A stretch of DNA of 64,000 nt from Neorhizobium galegae (GCF_021391675.1 NZ_CP090095.1:3663501-3727500); one strand, 5' to 3'; positions 17,310 to 30,300 are shown, counted from the first letter of the stretch. The notes: generated by a model from the letters alone, not told the origin. A program made the numbers and translations.

Positions 17310-19462
17310 GGCTTTGCTCCCTTGCGCTGCATCGCTTCGAGCACGGCCGCCTTCGGCCCGTCGGCAACGATGCGACCCTTGTCGATCACCACCAGCCGGT
17401 CGCACAGTTCCAGCATGCTGAAGCGGTGCGTGGCGATCAGCAGCGTCGTCTCGCGGCTGAATGCGGTCGAGAGCTTGGCGAGCAGATGGCGCTCGCTTGC
17501 AAGGTCCATGGCGCCCGACGGTTCGTCGAGGAAAACGATCTTGGGCTTGGTCAGGAGCAGGCGGGCAATCGCCAGAGCCTGTTTCTGGCCGCTGGAGAGG
17601 TTGCTACCGCGCTCGCCGACCGGCATGTCGAAACCGCGCGGATGGTTGGAAACGAACTCGTCGACGCCGGTCATGCGCGACACATGCAGCAATTCCTCGT
17701 CCGTCGCATCGGCGCGGCCGATCAGCAGGTTTTCCTTCACCGTCCCCGAGAACAGATCGGAAGATTGCCCGGCCACCGCGACCGCCGAGCGGACCTCCGA
17801 CATGTGATACTGGCGGATATCGACGCCGTCGATCAGCAGGCGCCCATCGGACGGAAGGAAGAGGCCATCGAGAAGGCGGCCAAGCGTCGTCTTGCCCGAG
17901 CCGATGCGGCCGATGATCCCGACCCGCTCGCCGGGAGCGACGGTCAGCGAAAGCTGATTGATGACCTTGTAGTCAGATCCCGGATACTGAAAGGAGACGT
18001 TCTGGAAGCTGAAGCCGCCCCGCTTGATCTCCCGGTTCACGAAACCCACCGTGGACGGACGATCCTCCGGCTGTTCCATGATCTTGTCGAGGATCTTGAG
18101 CGACGTCATCGCTTGCCGGAAACGGGCAAGCGCCATCGCGATCTGGCCGAGCGGCGCGCCCGCGCGGCCTGCCAGCATGACGGTCGCGATGATCGCGCCC
18201 ATGGCCAGATGACCTTCGGAAAACTCGTAGGTACCGGCAATCACGATCAGAACGCTGACCATCTGCTGGACAAGATTGGTGAGGTTTACGGCATTCGAGG
18301 AGACATGCTTGATTTCCTCGCTGGTGCGGCTCGAGAGCTTCATCAGCTCCTGCCAGCGACGCAGCATGCCCGCTTCGGCGCGAAGGCTCTTCACCGTCTC
18401 GATGGTCGAAATCGTCTCGACCAGCAGCGCCTGACGGCGCGATGCTTCGTTGGTGGCGGCCGCCATGCGGTGGCCGATCTTGGCCTGGGCATGCAGGCCG
18501 ATCAGCACCGACAGCACCAGCGCCACGGCCGGGATCACCACAAGCCAGCCTGAAAGCATGTAGATCACGATCAGGAAAATGAACACGAACGCCGTGTCGA
18601 TCAGCAGGCCGACCGTGTTGGAGGTGAAGAACTCACGGACGAATTCGTATTGCGTGACGCGGTTGGCATATTCGCCCGTCGACAGCGGACGCGACGCGAG
18701 CGTCGAATTCAGCACCTTGTCGAAGATCATCTGGGAAAGACGCAGATCGGCGTTACGCCCGGCATGATCGATGAGCGCGGCGCGGGCGGTCTTCAGGAGA
18801 AAATCGAACGTGTAGGCAAGCGTGATGCCGATGGCGAGCACCCACAACGTCGGAAACGCCTTGTTGGGAAGCACGCGGTCATAGACGTTCATCGTAAACA
18901 GCGGCGAGCCGAGCGCGATCAGGTTGATGAACAGCGCGGCCATGATGACGCGCATATAGGTGCGCCAATAGGGAACCAGCGCCCGCAACAACCAGTGCCG
19001 GCGCTCTATTTCCCCGGCCGTGCCGACCGAGGCATTGTCGGACGCGTTCTGATAATAGAGCGTGAAGGCGAAACCGAAGCTCGGCTTTAGCGCCATGAGC
19101 TCCTGACGCGTCAGCTTGACGGGATTTCCCGAGGCCGGAACCAGATCCGTGACGTAGTTTCCATCGGCATCGGTCTCCAGCAGCGGCAGGACGCCGCCGT
19201 TTTCGAAGACGATGATGGCGGGGCAATCGAAATTGCCCTCGCGACACTCGCGTTCGCCGTGGCGGATGACTTCCAGCCCGATGCGCTGCGCCAGATGCTC
19301 GACATCGTCCAGTTCAAGAGATTCGGAAATCTCATCCGGCAATCCGGAAAACAGGACGATGTCTGATGTCGGGCGCCCGTAAAAACTCGCAACAGACCTG
19401 AATGCAGTTTTAAATGTCCTAAACGGCGTAGTGTCTGCGTGGTCGAGCTTTACGTTGAGCAT
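17306..19462 (-). CDS. Type I secretion ABC exporter with C39-like domain (LapB-like)
   Basis: Inner-membrane ATPase that exports the RTX adhesin. The 718-residue protein has an N-terminal C39-peptidase-like domain (about residues 15-135) in which no catalytic Cys-Gln pair is evident, as in LapB and HlyB. Membrane helices lie at about 165-430. The ATPase domain has Walker A GRIGSGKTT (518-526), signature LSSGQ (622-626), Walker B IVFLDEP (642-648) and an ATHR switch. ATG 19462 has AAGGA four bases ahead and lies 18 bp after the tolC-like stop. The degenerate peptidase domain fits export of a substrate with a C-terminal signal, which the adhesin has. Confidence 0.93.
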   Translation of the reverse strand: MLNVKLDHADTTPFRTFKTAFRSVASFYGRPTSDIVLFSGLPDEISESLELDDVEHLAQRIGLEVIRHGERECREGNFDCPAIIVFENGGVLPLLETDADGNYVTDLVPASGNPVKLTRQELMALKPSFGFAFTLYYQNASDNASVGTAGEIERRHWLLRALVPYWRTYMRVIMAALFINLIALGSPLFTMNVYDRVLPNKAFPTLWVLAIGITLAYTFDFLLKTARAALIDHAGRNADLRLSQMIFDKVLNSTLASRPLSTGEYANRVTQYEFVREFFTSNTVGLLIDTAFVFIFLIVIYMLSGWLVVIPAVALVLSVLIGLHAQAKIGHRMAAATNEASRRQALLVETISTIETVKSLRAEAGMLRRWQELMKLSSRTSEEIKHVSSNAVNLTNLVQQMVSVLIVIAGTYEFSEGHLAMGAIIATVMLAGRAGAPLGQIAMALARFRQAMTSLKILDKIMEQPEDRPSTVGFVNREIKRGGFSFQNVSFQYPGSDYKVINQLSLTVAPGERVGIIGRIGSGKTTLGRLLDGLFLPSDGRLLIDGVDIRQYHMSEVRSAVAVAGQSSDLFSGTVKENLLIGRADATDEELLHVSRMTGVDEFVSNHPRGFDMPVGERGSNLSSGQKQALAIARLLLTKPKIVFLDEPSGAMDLASERHLLAKLSTAFSRETTLLIATHRFSMLELCDRLVVIDKGRIVADGPKAAVLEAMQRKGAKP

Positions 19463-19480
19463 GTGGTCCTTGCCAATCCG

Positions 19481-20920
19481 TTACTGTCGGATCGGCGCCA
19501 GGAGATCCATGGGCATGCCAGCCTTTTGACGGGAGTCAATTTCGACATAGCCAGGATTCGTGACGCCACCCGGGACAGTAAACTCATTCCGGGCATACGC
19601 CTCAGCCTGACCGACGGGCTTCAGCTTCATCGACTGAAGCAGGCTGCCCGATGCGGCCAGGATCTTGTATTCGGCGAAAAGCGAAGCAAATCGTGCGGTT
19701 TCCGCAAGAATGCTGGTGTTGAAACGGGTATTCTGGGCATCCAGCACGTCGAGAAGCGAGCGCTGATTGACCTTGAACTGCTCGCGATACGAGGAAACGA
19801 GGCTACCGTTCGTCGAAGACTGGCGCGCCAGGATCGTCGACAGTTCGCCGCGGCCGCTGCGCTCGTTCCATGCGGAGCGGATGGATTCCTCAACCTCGCG
19901 ATGGGCCTGCGCCAGACCGTAACGCTGCTCGCTGGCGCGACGGATCTGCTCCTGCTCGCGCGCCTGGTCGATACCACCGCGATAGAGGTTCCAGCGGGCG
20001 GTCACACCGACCTGAACGTCGTTGGTATTGCCCTGGTTGCCATCGATGTCGTTGCCGACACGCGCGCTACCCTGAAGATCGACCTTCGGGAGATAGTTGG
20101 CGCGCGAACCGCGAACGCCTGCATCCGCCGCATCGACGTCGGCATCGGCCGCGTGAATCTGGGGGCTGTTCTTCTTGGCGATGAAGATCGCGTCGTTGAG
20201 CGTCTTCGGGATGAACTTCGCGAGCGATACCGGCACCTTGACCGGACCGATCGGCTCTCCGACCGTCTTCAGGAAGCGGATCTTTGTAAGCTCCAGCTCT
20301 TCCTGAGCTTCGCGCAACCGTGCTCGTGCCGCCTCGAGGCGCTCACGGCCCTGCAGACGGTCGGCGTCGGTCAAGGCACCGCCCTGGATGCTGGCGCCGA
20401 TATCGCCGAGAATCTGGTTGTGGGCAGCGACGTTCTGCTGGGCGATGCCGACGATCTTGGACTGCAGGATATACTCAAGATAATCTTGAGTGACCTGAAG
20501 AGCCAGCGACTCGGATCGCTCCACAACGCGGAACGAAGCGCCATCAACACGCGATGCCTGCTGCTCTACCTGAGAGCGGCGGCTGCCGCCGTCAAACAAC
20601 GTTTGAGTAATCGTCAGGCTCGCATCGGAGCCTTTAAAGTTTTCGTAGTCGCGAGTCAGCGTACCCGTACTGCTGTTAGACAGTCTACGTCGGCTTACAC
20701 CGGCCTGCAAATCTATGGAAGGAAGATAAAGACCCCGCGCCTGCCGCAACTCGAACTCAACCGCTTCACGGTTTTCTACCGCCTGCATGATTTGCGGGTT
20801 GGTTTTGAGAGTCTTTGCTACCGCCTCATCGAGCGTCATCGCGTTGGCAGGTGCGCTAAACACAACCCCCAAGGCTACTGTCGCCAACAGCGTCGCTAAA
20901 ATTCTTGTGCTCTTAAACAA
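19481..20920 (-). CDS. TolC-family outer-membrane channel of the adhesin secretion system (LapE-like)
   Basis: Outer-membrane efflux channel completing the type I system. The 479-residue protein has a signal peptide (LATLLATVALGVVFSAPANA), then MTLDEAVAKTLKTNPQI, the typical TolC start. Two long helical repeats follow, each with family motifs (YLPSIDLQAGVSRR and YLPKVDLQGSARVG; RVVERSESLALQVTQDYLEY). The start is a TTG at 20920, supported by GAGGGG eight bases upstream and by the signal peptide beginning there. First gene of a four-gene leftward operon. The upstream 430 bp is AT-rich. Confidence 0.9.
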   Translation of the reverse strand: MFKSTRILATLLATVALGVVFSAPANAMTLDEAVAKTLKTNPQIMQAVENREAVEFELRQARGLYLPSIDLQAGVSRRRLSNSSTGTLTRDYENFKGSDASLTITQTLFDGGSRRSQVEQQASRVDGASFRVVERSESLALQVTQDYLEYILQSKIVGIAQQNVAAHNQILGDIGASIQGGALTDADRLQGRERLEAARARLREAQEELELTKIRFLKTVGEPIGPVKVPVSLAKFIPKTLNDAIFIAKKNSPQIHAADADVDAADAGVRGSRANYLPKVDLQGSARVGNDIDGNQGNTNDVQVGVTARWNLYRGGIDQAREQEQIRRASEQRYGLAQAHREVEESIRSAWNERSGRGELSTILARQSSTNGSLVSSYREQFKVNQRSLLDVLDAQNTRFNTSILAETARFASLFAEYKILAASGSLLQSMKLKPVGQAEAYARNEFTVPGGVTNPGYVEIDSRQKAGMPMDLLAPIRQ

Positions 20921-21300
20921 TCGGAAGCCCCTCGCCGATTAAAATCCCATCTCGGCATTCATATACTGCGGCGATTTCGTTGGGAAGTATTATCATTTCT
21001 AATTCAGCGACCCAAGCCTGCTTCCGATATTCATCGTTCTAGGGTTAATTACCAAATGGAAACCATCCATCCATTTGTTTTTTAACAAAAAATTTATAAA
21101 GCCAACTGATTGGACGCAAAAGTAGATAATCCCGTCCGTTTTCACAGGCGTATACATTTACCTCCTGTGTAGCCGCCGGGACACATGGAGAACTGCTCTT
21201 TCGCGGTGCATGGATACACGCGCTCCACGCCCGCTAATTGTATAAATTCAGAACAGTCCTTGATTGTTCGAATTCTTTAGCAAGACATTACTTAAACAAG
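20921..21300. promoter_or_regulatory. AT-rich intergenic region upstream of the tolC-like operon
   Basis: This region lies between the leftward adhesin gene's terminator and the leftward secretion operon and must contain the latter's promoter. It holds an inverted repeat CAAATGGA/TCCATTTG (21053-21060 and 21070-21077) followed rightward by six T residues (21078-21083). That could be an intrinsic terminator of a rightward small transcript or an operator. No coding region was recognised. Confidence 0.45.
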
Positions 21301-21322
21301 AAAAGGCGCTTGCGCGCCTTTT
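21301..21322 (-). terminator. Rho-independent terminator of the giant adhesin gene
   Basis: AAAAGGCGC (21301-21309) and GCGCCTTTT (21314-21322) form a perfect 9-bp stem with a 4-base loop, 32 bp downstream of the adhesin stop. Read leftward the stem ends in TTTT followed by CTTGTTT, as expected for an intrinsic terminator. The stem's own A/T ends make it potentially bidirectional. Confidence 0.8.
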
Positions 21323-21353
21323 CTCTGGTTTCCGACTTGCAACACTCTTCACT

Positions 21354-24300
21354 TTATACGTGCGAGATGTTCGCCGAATGCTTGTCGTCGTCGAAGAGGA
21401 TCTTGACGGCTTCCGTGTGATTCTGAAGCACGGCGACATCCTTCCAGCTATCGGTGGCGACCTGGACGCTGACGGTCGTGTCGTTGCCGGCAATCGTGGT
21501 GCGAACATTCGCGGCGGCCTCTTCACCGGTTGCCTGATGACCAAGCAGGGTGTCGAGAAGCTTCGAAACATCGACCGCATCGCCTTCGTTCGACTTGTAG
21601 TCGGTGATGATGTCGGCCATGTCGAGTTCGTGCAGGGCCGAAGGATCGAGCACGAACGTATCCGCGCCGGTACCGCCGGTCATCTGCGTCAGGCCCGGCA
21701 TGGCAGCGAGGATATCGTCGCCATCCGTTCCGACCAGGACGTGATCGGGCGCATCGCTGAACAGAGTGTCGAACCCGACCTCGACGAAGGAGCCGGTCGA
21801 ACCGTCGGCATAGGTGAACGAGCCCTCAGCAAACAGCGCCTGGCCGTCGATATAACCTTCCGCACTGTCGGCATCGAGCGAGATGCCGGTGATGCCGTAG
21901 TCGTTCAGACCCTTCAGCTCGCCCTCGTCGCTGACACCGTTGCCGTTGGCATCCTGCCAGACCAGCAGCTTGTCGAAGCCGGTATCGGACGCATCGATCT
22001 TGCCGTCATGGTTGACGTCAAGCGTCGAAAGCGCCGCCACACCGCCGGCATGCGCGCCACCGGCAAAGTTCGGGGTGAAGATTTCCGAACCGTTGTCGAT
22101 CTTGCCATTGCCGTCGACATCAAAGGCAAGGATGCCGTCCGTCTTGGTCCAGGCCACCTGATCGAGCTTGCCGTCGGCATTGATGTCGAATTTCACGCCG
22201 TCATCGACGGATGTGAAGGCGAAACCGTTGTGGTCGAGGTCGAGGATGATGGGGTCGGCTGCAGCAACGAAATTAGCCGCCGTAAGCTTCCCATATCCCA
22301 CGTTATTGAGCGTCATAACGTGCTCAACAATTATCTGGTTCGAGCTTGGACTTCCCGACGCCGGATCAGTTACATCGTTAATCTGGACCATATAAATCCC
22401 GGCGTGGGCATTATTCGCCTGGGTATTCTGATAGACTATGAATGTATAAGTTCCAGATCCTGGAAAATCCTTAGTAGCAGCAGCAATTATATCCTCAACA
22501 TTGTTTCCGTCGTTATCCTGACTAAGGGACCCCACGGTGGCTCCGCTATATTGAAGAGCTATAATTTTCACGCCGGCCGCAACATCGGTATTATCTGAAG
22601 TAATAACCTGAAATGCGCCAGCCAGAACATCAGTGCCCGCCAACTTCAAGGATATCTTGTCACCCACGACATCAAAATTAGTGACTTTTGCGTCGGTAGT
22701 TCCTGATGGGTTAAGCGTATCGTTGCTGTAAATGATCTTGCCGTAGTTCGTCATATCTACGGTATCAGATCCCGTGACGGTGATCGTGTTGATCTGATCA
22801 TCTACGGGCGTTACAGCGACATTTACGGTAGCAGTTGCCGCCGTCGAATTATCTTCATTGCCATCCTCCAGGCTGACGCCGAAGGAACCGGAAGTGGTTT
22901 CCGACCCGTCGTGCCTGAAGCTGACAAGGTTGTCGGCAAGCTGTTGAGCTGTAAACGTCGTTGCAACAATACCGTTGACTAGAACCGAACCATTCGTCGT
23001 GGCAGTTACGGTAAAGGTCACGCCCGTGCCGATGTCATCCGGATCACTGAAATAGAGATCCTGGGAAGTTACAGCAACAGTGGCACCTTCATTGACAGCA
23101 AGGGCATGATCGCCGGTGATAACCGGCGCGTCATTCACCGCATTCACGGCAATCGAGATCGAACCCGTGGAAATTTCTGTATCCTCGTAAACGAGGCCAT
23201 CAGAGAGCATAGCGCTGTCCAGAACCTTTGCCGCCACGTTAAGCGTGACGTTGCCGGCGAAATCGTGCGGCGGCGTCATCGTCAGGCCAGAGGTATTGAC
23301 CCCCGCGGCATTCTCGATGACCCAGACCCCGCCGACCTGCGCGCCCTGGCTGAAGATCGCACCGGTCGGGAAGCCCGACAGTTCAACCCGCGTCACCTTT
23401 TCCGAACCGTCGGTGTCGCCGAGACCAATATTGAGGGTAACGGCCGCGATACCGTCTTCGTTACCAAGACCAGAACCGGAGATCGTCGCCGCATCCGCGA
23501 CAGGGCGAATGTTGAGCGTGATGGTTGCCGAAGCCGTGGTCGTGCCGTCACTTACTGTGTAGTCGATCGTGGTGATACCGCTGGCGTTGGCGTGCGGCGT
23601 GTAGACAAGGTCCCCGTTCTGATAGAGCCAGCCACTGCCCCCCGGCCCTGACGTGATGGTTGCGGCGGTCGGTTGCAGAGTGTCCCCATCGACATCGGTG
23701 TCGTTGGTAAGGAAATTGGTGCCGGACGTCGTGTGGTCCTCATCGACGAAAAAGATATCGTCATGCGGAGTCGGCGCGTCGTTCACCGGAGTGACGGTGA
23801 TGTTGAACGTATCGGACGCGCTATTCGGCCCGTCCGAAGCGGTGACCATGACATTGATCGGACCGTTGTAGTCGAGTGGAGCCTTGCCGCTGAACGTCCC
23901 TGTGTCGGGATCAAAGTGCAGCCAGGCCGGCAGTGCCGAACCATCGCCGAGAGTTGCCACGTAGGTCAGCAGCGAGTCCACGTCCGAGAACGTGTCTCCC
24001 GGAATCTGGAAGGAAATCGTGCCTTCCTCCGCAATGCTCAGGTCGGCAATAGGGTGGGCGAGAATAGGCGCTTCGTTGACGTTGGTCAGCTGCACGCTGA
24101 ATGTCTCGGAATAGCTGCCGTTCTTACTGTCCGTCACGCGCACCGAGAAGCCGATTGACGGGGTCGTCTCATAGTCGAGAACCGCACCCGCAGCGACACT
24201 GATCTCGCCGGTCGAGGCATTGATCACGAACCTGCCATCGGCTGATGTCAGCGACGTAGAGCTATCGGCGAGGATGAAGGCATAGCTCAGCGGGTCGATA

Positions 24301-27300
24301 GAACCGTTCACATCGACGCCATGAACACTGCCGACAACTGTGCCCGCAGCCGAGTTCTCCGCAACGGTGAGACCCGAAGTCGTCAGATCCGTCGGTGCCT
24401 GCTCGATCAACTGGGCTGCAGTGACCGTGCCGTCGAAAAACCGGAAACTCTCGACACCGGTCGCCTTGAGGACCGGGCCGCCATTCGGCAGCGAGATCGT
24501 GAACTCGCCGGTGGCGGGATCCTGCGTGACGGTCACGTCCTTCCAGACGCTTTCGCCCGCCTCGTCACCGATGACAAGCACGTCGGCTCCACCGGCACCC
24601 TTGACGACCACGCTATGGCCGGACGTCAGCTCCGAGACGTCGAAGGTTTCATCGCCCTCTCCGCCTTCGTAAGTGATGGTCGAGGTAAGCAGCGAAGTAC
24701 CCGCAAAGCTGCCGTTGACGGCAAGGGTATCAGCGCCGCCGCCGCCCTGAATGACGATGTCTTCAATCTCGTTGACCTCGGCGGCCAACGCCCCGTTCAC
24801 GGTCAGCAGAATTTCGGCCAAACCGGCATACGGAGTCCCTGGATGAGCGGCGTTATAGGCCGCGACGCTCCAGATCGCATACTGCTCGCTTGCCGAGGAG
24901 CCGACAACACGCAACAGGTCGCGACCGCCTGCGAATTCGGTGCCGCCATCGACGACATCCAGACCGTCGCCGACGGACCACTGGATCGTGTCGTCGCCGC
25001 CCTTGCCGTTGAGAACGTCGTTGCCGTCACCGCCTTCGAGGATGTTGGCGCCGTCGTTGCCGTTGATCGTGTTGCTGAGGCCGTCACCGATAACATTGAT
25101 CGGAGCTTCGCCCTGCAGCGTGATGGTCTGAACCCCGTCCAGCGTCAGCACGATGCCGGTATCCTCGGTGCCGCCGACGACCGTCAGGTTCTCCTTGGTG
25201 ATCGTCGCGGACTGGTTGGTGACCGTGCCGACCAGTTCGATGCGGAAGCCGGCAGACGCTGCGGTGTTCGCGTCACTAATCGTCGTGAACGTGCCGACGA
25301 GGTTGTTACCGTCGAACAGCTGCACCGGAGCAGTCAGATCCAGCTCGATCGCACCGCCGTTGAAGTTGATGCTTTCGACGCCATACAGCTTGTCGATCTC
25401 GCCATTGGCGGTGTTCAGCACCTGCCAGCCGCCATCGAGCATCCTGGTGATCGCGAAGTTCGACTGATTGCCGTAATAGACGACCATATCGTTCTCACCG
25501 GCAGTGGCCGCGATATCCGCCTCGCCGTTGCCATGGATCGTGTCCGTGCCGCCGGTCGCGAAGAACTGATCGTTGCCTGTGCCGCCGACCATCTTGTTGA
25601 TGCCGGTGCCGCCGCCGAAGCGGTCATTGCCCGCGCCGCCAAACAGGCTGTCGTCGCCGCCATTGCCGTTGAGAACGTCGTTGCCGTCACCGCCTTCGAG
25701 AAGGTTGGCGCCGTCGTTGCCGTTGATCGTGTTGCTGAGGCCGTTGCCGATAACGTTGATCGGGGCTTCGCCCTGCAGCGTGATGTTCTGAACCCCGTCC
25801 AGCGTCAGCACGATGCCGGTATCCTCGGCGCCGCCGACGACCGTCAGGTTCTCCTTGGTGATCGTCGCGGACTGGTTGGTGACCGTGCCGACCAGTTCGA
25901 TGCGGAAGCCGGCAAACGCTGCGGCGTTCGCGTCACTAATCGTCGTGAACGTGCCGACGAGGTTGTTACCGTCGAACAGCTGCACCGGAGCAGTCAGATC
26001 CAGCTCGATCGCACCGCCGTTGAAGTTGATGCTTTCGACGCCATACAGCTTGTCGATCTCGCCATTGGCGGTGTTCAGCACCTGCCAGCCGCCATCGAGC
26101 ATCCTGGTGATCGCGAAGTTCGACTGATTGCCGTAATAGACGACCATATCGTTCTCACCGGCAGTGGCCGCGATATCCGCCTCGCCGTTGCCATGGATCG
26201 TGTCCGTGCCGCCGGTCGCGAAGAACTGATCGTTGCCTGTGCCGCCGACCATCTTGTTGATGCCGGTGCCGCCGCTGAAGCGGTCATTGCCCGCGCCGCC
26301 AAACAGGCTGTCGTCGCCGCCATTGCCGTTGAGAACGTCGTTGCCGTCACCGCCTTCGAGAAGGTTGGCGCCGTCGTTGCCGTTGATCGTGTTGCTGAGG
26401 CCGTTGCCGATAACGTTGATCGGGGCTTCGCCCTGCAGCGTGATGTTCTGAACCCCGTCCAGCGTCAGCACGATGCCGGTATCCTCGGCGCCGCCGACGA
26501 CCGTCAGGTTCTCCTTGGTGATCGTCGCGGACTGGTTGGTCACCGTGCCGACCAGTTCGATGCGGAAGCCGGCAAACGCTGCGGCGTTCGCATCACTAAT
26601 CGTCGTGAACGTACCGACGAGGTTGTTACCGTCGAACAGACGAACAGGTGCCAGCAGATCAAGGGTCAGATTATTGAACTGGATCTTCTCGATCCCATAG
26701 AGGTTGTCGGTGTCGACACTGACGTGAGTGCCCGTGAATTCCGGAGCACCGTCCAGTGCCTGCACTCTCCAGATGCCGAGACCACCCCCAAGTGCCGTGG
26801 TGTCGAAGAAGACATGATACTTGTTCGCGGGACCGCCATAGTTTGCGCTATCGGCTTCGCCGACGGCGGCATTCAGATCTGAACCCGTGTTGCTGGTGCC
26901 ATTGCCGAAAAGGCTATCCGCGTGTTTGCCGCCCCAAAGGATATCATTGTCGGCTCCGCCGATGATGATATCCGCGCCGTCTCCGCCGGCAAGGGTATCA
27001 AGACCCTGGCCGCCGTAGAGCACGTCATTGCCGGCACCGCCGTCGATCGTCAGGGATACAGAAGCGTTGAGGCCGCTGGCATTGATGACGTCATTGCCGC
27101 CCTTGCCTTCGATGCTCAGCTCGGACGTGCTGATCCCGGAGATGGACGGTATGCCGTTGCCGTAGACTTGCAGGAGATTGGAGTTGCCTGCGATCGTGAT
27201 CGTCTCGGCTGCATCCTGGCCGCGTACCGTGATCTTGTCGGCACCCTCGGCCTGATAGAGCACCACCGATTCGATGTTGGTGGCGTTGACGTCGACATTG

Positions 27301-30300
27301 CCATCACCGTCGACATCCAGGGTGAGACCGGTCGAGGTCACGGTGAGAACTGCGGATTCCGCGGTGGCGTTTCCGGAAGTCAGGAGAACGTCAGGGGCCG
27401 CACCGCCATCGATGGTGTCTACGCCATCACCGATGGCATAGTTGAAGGTGTCGCCTCCTGCTCCGCCGTTGATCGTGTCGTTGCCGAGGCCACCCGTGAT
27501 CTTGTCCGTGTTGTCGCCGCCGTCGATCGTATCGGCTCCGGCGCCGCCCCAGATTTCGTCGTCGCCATTGCCACCAGTCAAGGTGTCGTTACCGCCAAGG
27601 CCGGAGATCAGGTCGTTGCCGTCGCCGCCATTGATGATATCGGCGGAATTCGAACCGCCGAGGGTGTCGTTGCCGTTACCGCCTTCGAGGGTGATCGGTC
27701 CGCCGTCCGCGGTGGAACCTGCAGCCAAGAGAATGACATCGTTGCCATCGGTACCGACGATCTTCTCGACGCCGGAGAGATAATCCGGAGCCGTGCTGTA
27801 ATCGGCCACGAAGCCCGATTTGCCGTCCCGCTCCAGGATGATCGTGTCGTTTCCTGCGCCACCGATAACCTTGTCAGCCGTGCCGGCAAGACCGGCGATA
27901 TTGACCGCCAGGAGGCTACCGTCGCCGAGCTGAATGTTGCGGGTACCGGAACCGGTCACATCCGCGCCGAGGACGAAGGTGTCGTTGCCGGCACCGCCGT
28001 CGAGAACATCGGCTCCGAGACCGCCGTCCAGATGATCGTTGCCGCCATTGCCGGTGAGCTTGTTGGCTTCGGCGCCGCCGATCAACACATCGTTGCCCGC
28101 ACCACCCAGGGCATCGACGATACCCGAGACGCTGTCGAGACCGATGACCTTGTCAATCTCGGAGGCACCGTCGGTCGCGGTGTTGGCAGCCACCGCCTGG
28201 CCGCCGACCATCTGGGCAGCATCGTCAAGGTTGACGAAGACGCTCGTGGAAAGGTTGGAATAGTTGATGGAGTCGATCGAGCCAGCGGCATCGACGCGAA
28301 CGGTAACCGTCGAAGTGGCGGCGTCGCCGTCCGCGTCGGTTGCGGTGAACCCGAGGGCCAGATCGAGATACTGGCTCGTCGCGTTCGGCGCCGTATGATC
28401 GAGCGGCTGAAGCAGTGAGAAGCTGTAGGCGCCGGTGGCCACATTGAGCGATGCCGTGAAGACGATATCGCCTGGGGCCGGCGGATTGGTCGAGCCGATG
28501 AACCCGGTCAGCACGCCATTGATGATATCGATCGTCACCGGATGGCCGTTCGAGCTGAGCCCCGCCACCGGAGCACCGTTTTGATCCGTTGTCGCGACAC
28601 TTCCTGTGAAGGAAAGCGTGCGCGCGCTGCCGGCATCCGCACCCCAGGCAAGGCCCGTCAGGGCGGCGGTGATAGTTTCCGTGCCGCCTTCCTCAACCGT
28701 TCCGGAGGCATTGGGGCCGGCCGTCGGCACGCTATCGGCGACCGTCACGATCAGCTGGCCGTTGAGCGCCACGCCGTCCTCGTCGCCGTCGGTCACCGTG
28801 ACCGCGGAGGAAAGGTCGAGGTCCAGCGAGCTATCGCCGTCGATGACGGCAATTTGCTGATGGCCATTGTTGACGGTCGTAGTGCCACTCGGCGCACCGA
28901 AGCCGTCAAGATCGAATTTCGTCTGATTGGCGACATTGCCGACATTCACATACCAGGTGGTGTGGGCCGGGATTTGCAGAACGTAATCCGCCCCGCCTGC
29001 GTTGTTATCCAGCACCCAGGTCCTTGCCACGCCTCCATCATTGCTGACGCGGATGATCGCGTCGCCGTCCGGCATGCGCCCCACAAAGGCTAGATCGTTG
29101 CCGCCGACATCGGGCACCGCGGCATGACTTCCGACAACGCCGAGAGCGGCAGCCGGGATCGATGCGCCGTCGATGACCACGGTGTCGGTGTGGTCGAGCG
29201 GGCCGGTCTGCGCAAAGGCATAATGGCCGGTGGCCGGATCGACGGTGAAGGTGAAGATCGTCGCCGCGCCGGCTTTCGCCACAAGCGCGTTGCCGACCAC
29301 AGAATAGGTAAGGGCGACACCGCCGGAAGTCAGGGAAGTCAGACTGGAGGACAGACCGGTGGTTTCAACCGAGTAGCGACCGACGCCGTCAGCGCCCGGC
29401 GATACCAGGGCGGAAAGCTCGCCTGCAATCGAACCGCCTGTGGCGCTTTCAGTGATAGCGCCGGTGCCGATTACACCGGTGGAGATCGGCGTGTCGTCGT
29501 CGGCATTGATCGTTAACGTGCCATCGACATGATCGCCGTCGCCGTCGGTCACGGTGTAGGTCAGGTTGAACGACACGTCGTTTTCGTTGTTTCCGGCTGG
29601 GTGGTCGATCGCCGCATTCTGAGTAACCGAATAAGCCCCGGTCGCCGTGTCGAGCGTGATCGTCATGACAGTGGTCGCACCTTGCTTGACCAGCAGAGCA
29701 TCACCGTCACGCACATAGGTGAAACCGGTGGGCGCACCCGTCGTCTTCCAGGCGATCGACCCTCCGTCGGCACCGAAATCGTGGGAAAGTTCGCCGGTGA
29801 TGTTTGCCAGGGCGTGATCTCCCGTGCCGCCGTTATTTCCCTGGGCACCGACGACGTTGTCGTCGTCTACCCATACGGCACTGTTTCCGCCAACACTCGG
29901 GCCATCGTCCTCAAAGGCGATCTTGTCGCCGATCGAAACTGACTTGGTGACCACGTCGCCGTCGTAATCGGTGGCGGTCAGAACGGCGGAGATCTTCCCG
30001 GAGAGATTAACGCCCTCATCCGAGGAGGCATTGCTCGGATGCTTCAGCGACAGATATTCCGCCACGCTGACACGGCCGTCGCCGTCGATGGCGATCGCGA
30101 AGGCCGCCAAACCGTTGGCACCGCCGACGCGGCCGACCACGACTCCTGCCTCCAGGTACAGATAGATGTGAGCTCCCTCGGTGGTCAGCAGGCCGGAATC
30201 GATGCCGTTTCCACCATCGACCCGTAAGGTCAGTGCAGTGGAGACATTGTCGTCCGCACCATTCTCGACCGAGATATCGATTACATCGTCGCGGGCATAA

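Noticed and set aside
17306-19462. N-terminal C39 domain considered as an active leader peptidase
   Set aside because: No catalytic Cys in the expected Gln-x5-Cys context; the adhesin has a C-terminal signal, so the domain is probably a C39-like substrate-binding domain.
24989-26639. Regular repeats considered as a CRISPR-like array
   Set aside because: Repeat unit is 660 bp, in frame and translated as part of the adhesin; no short repeat-spacer pattern.
24321-26882. 853-codon rightward open frame inside the adhesin gene
   Set aside because: It is the complement of the repetitive, high-GC adhesin coding sequence; its protein repeats with the same 660-bp period and is Asp/Val/Ala rich without family motifs. 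Antisense shadow.
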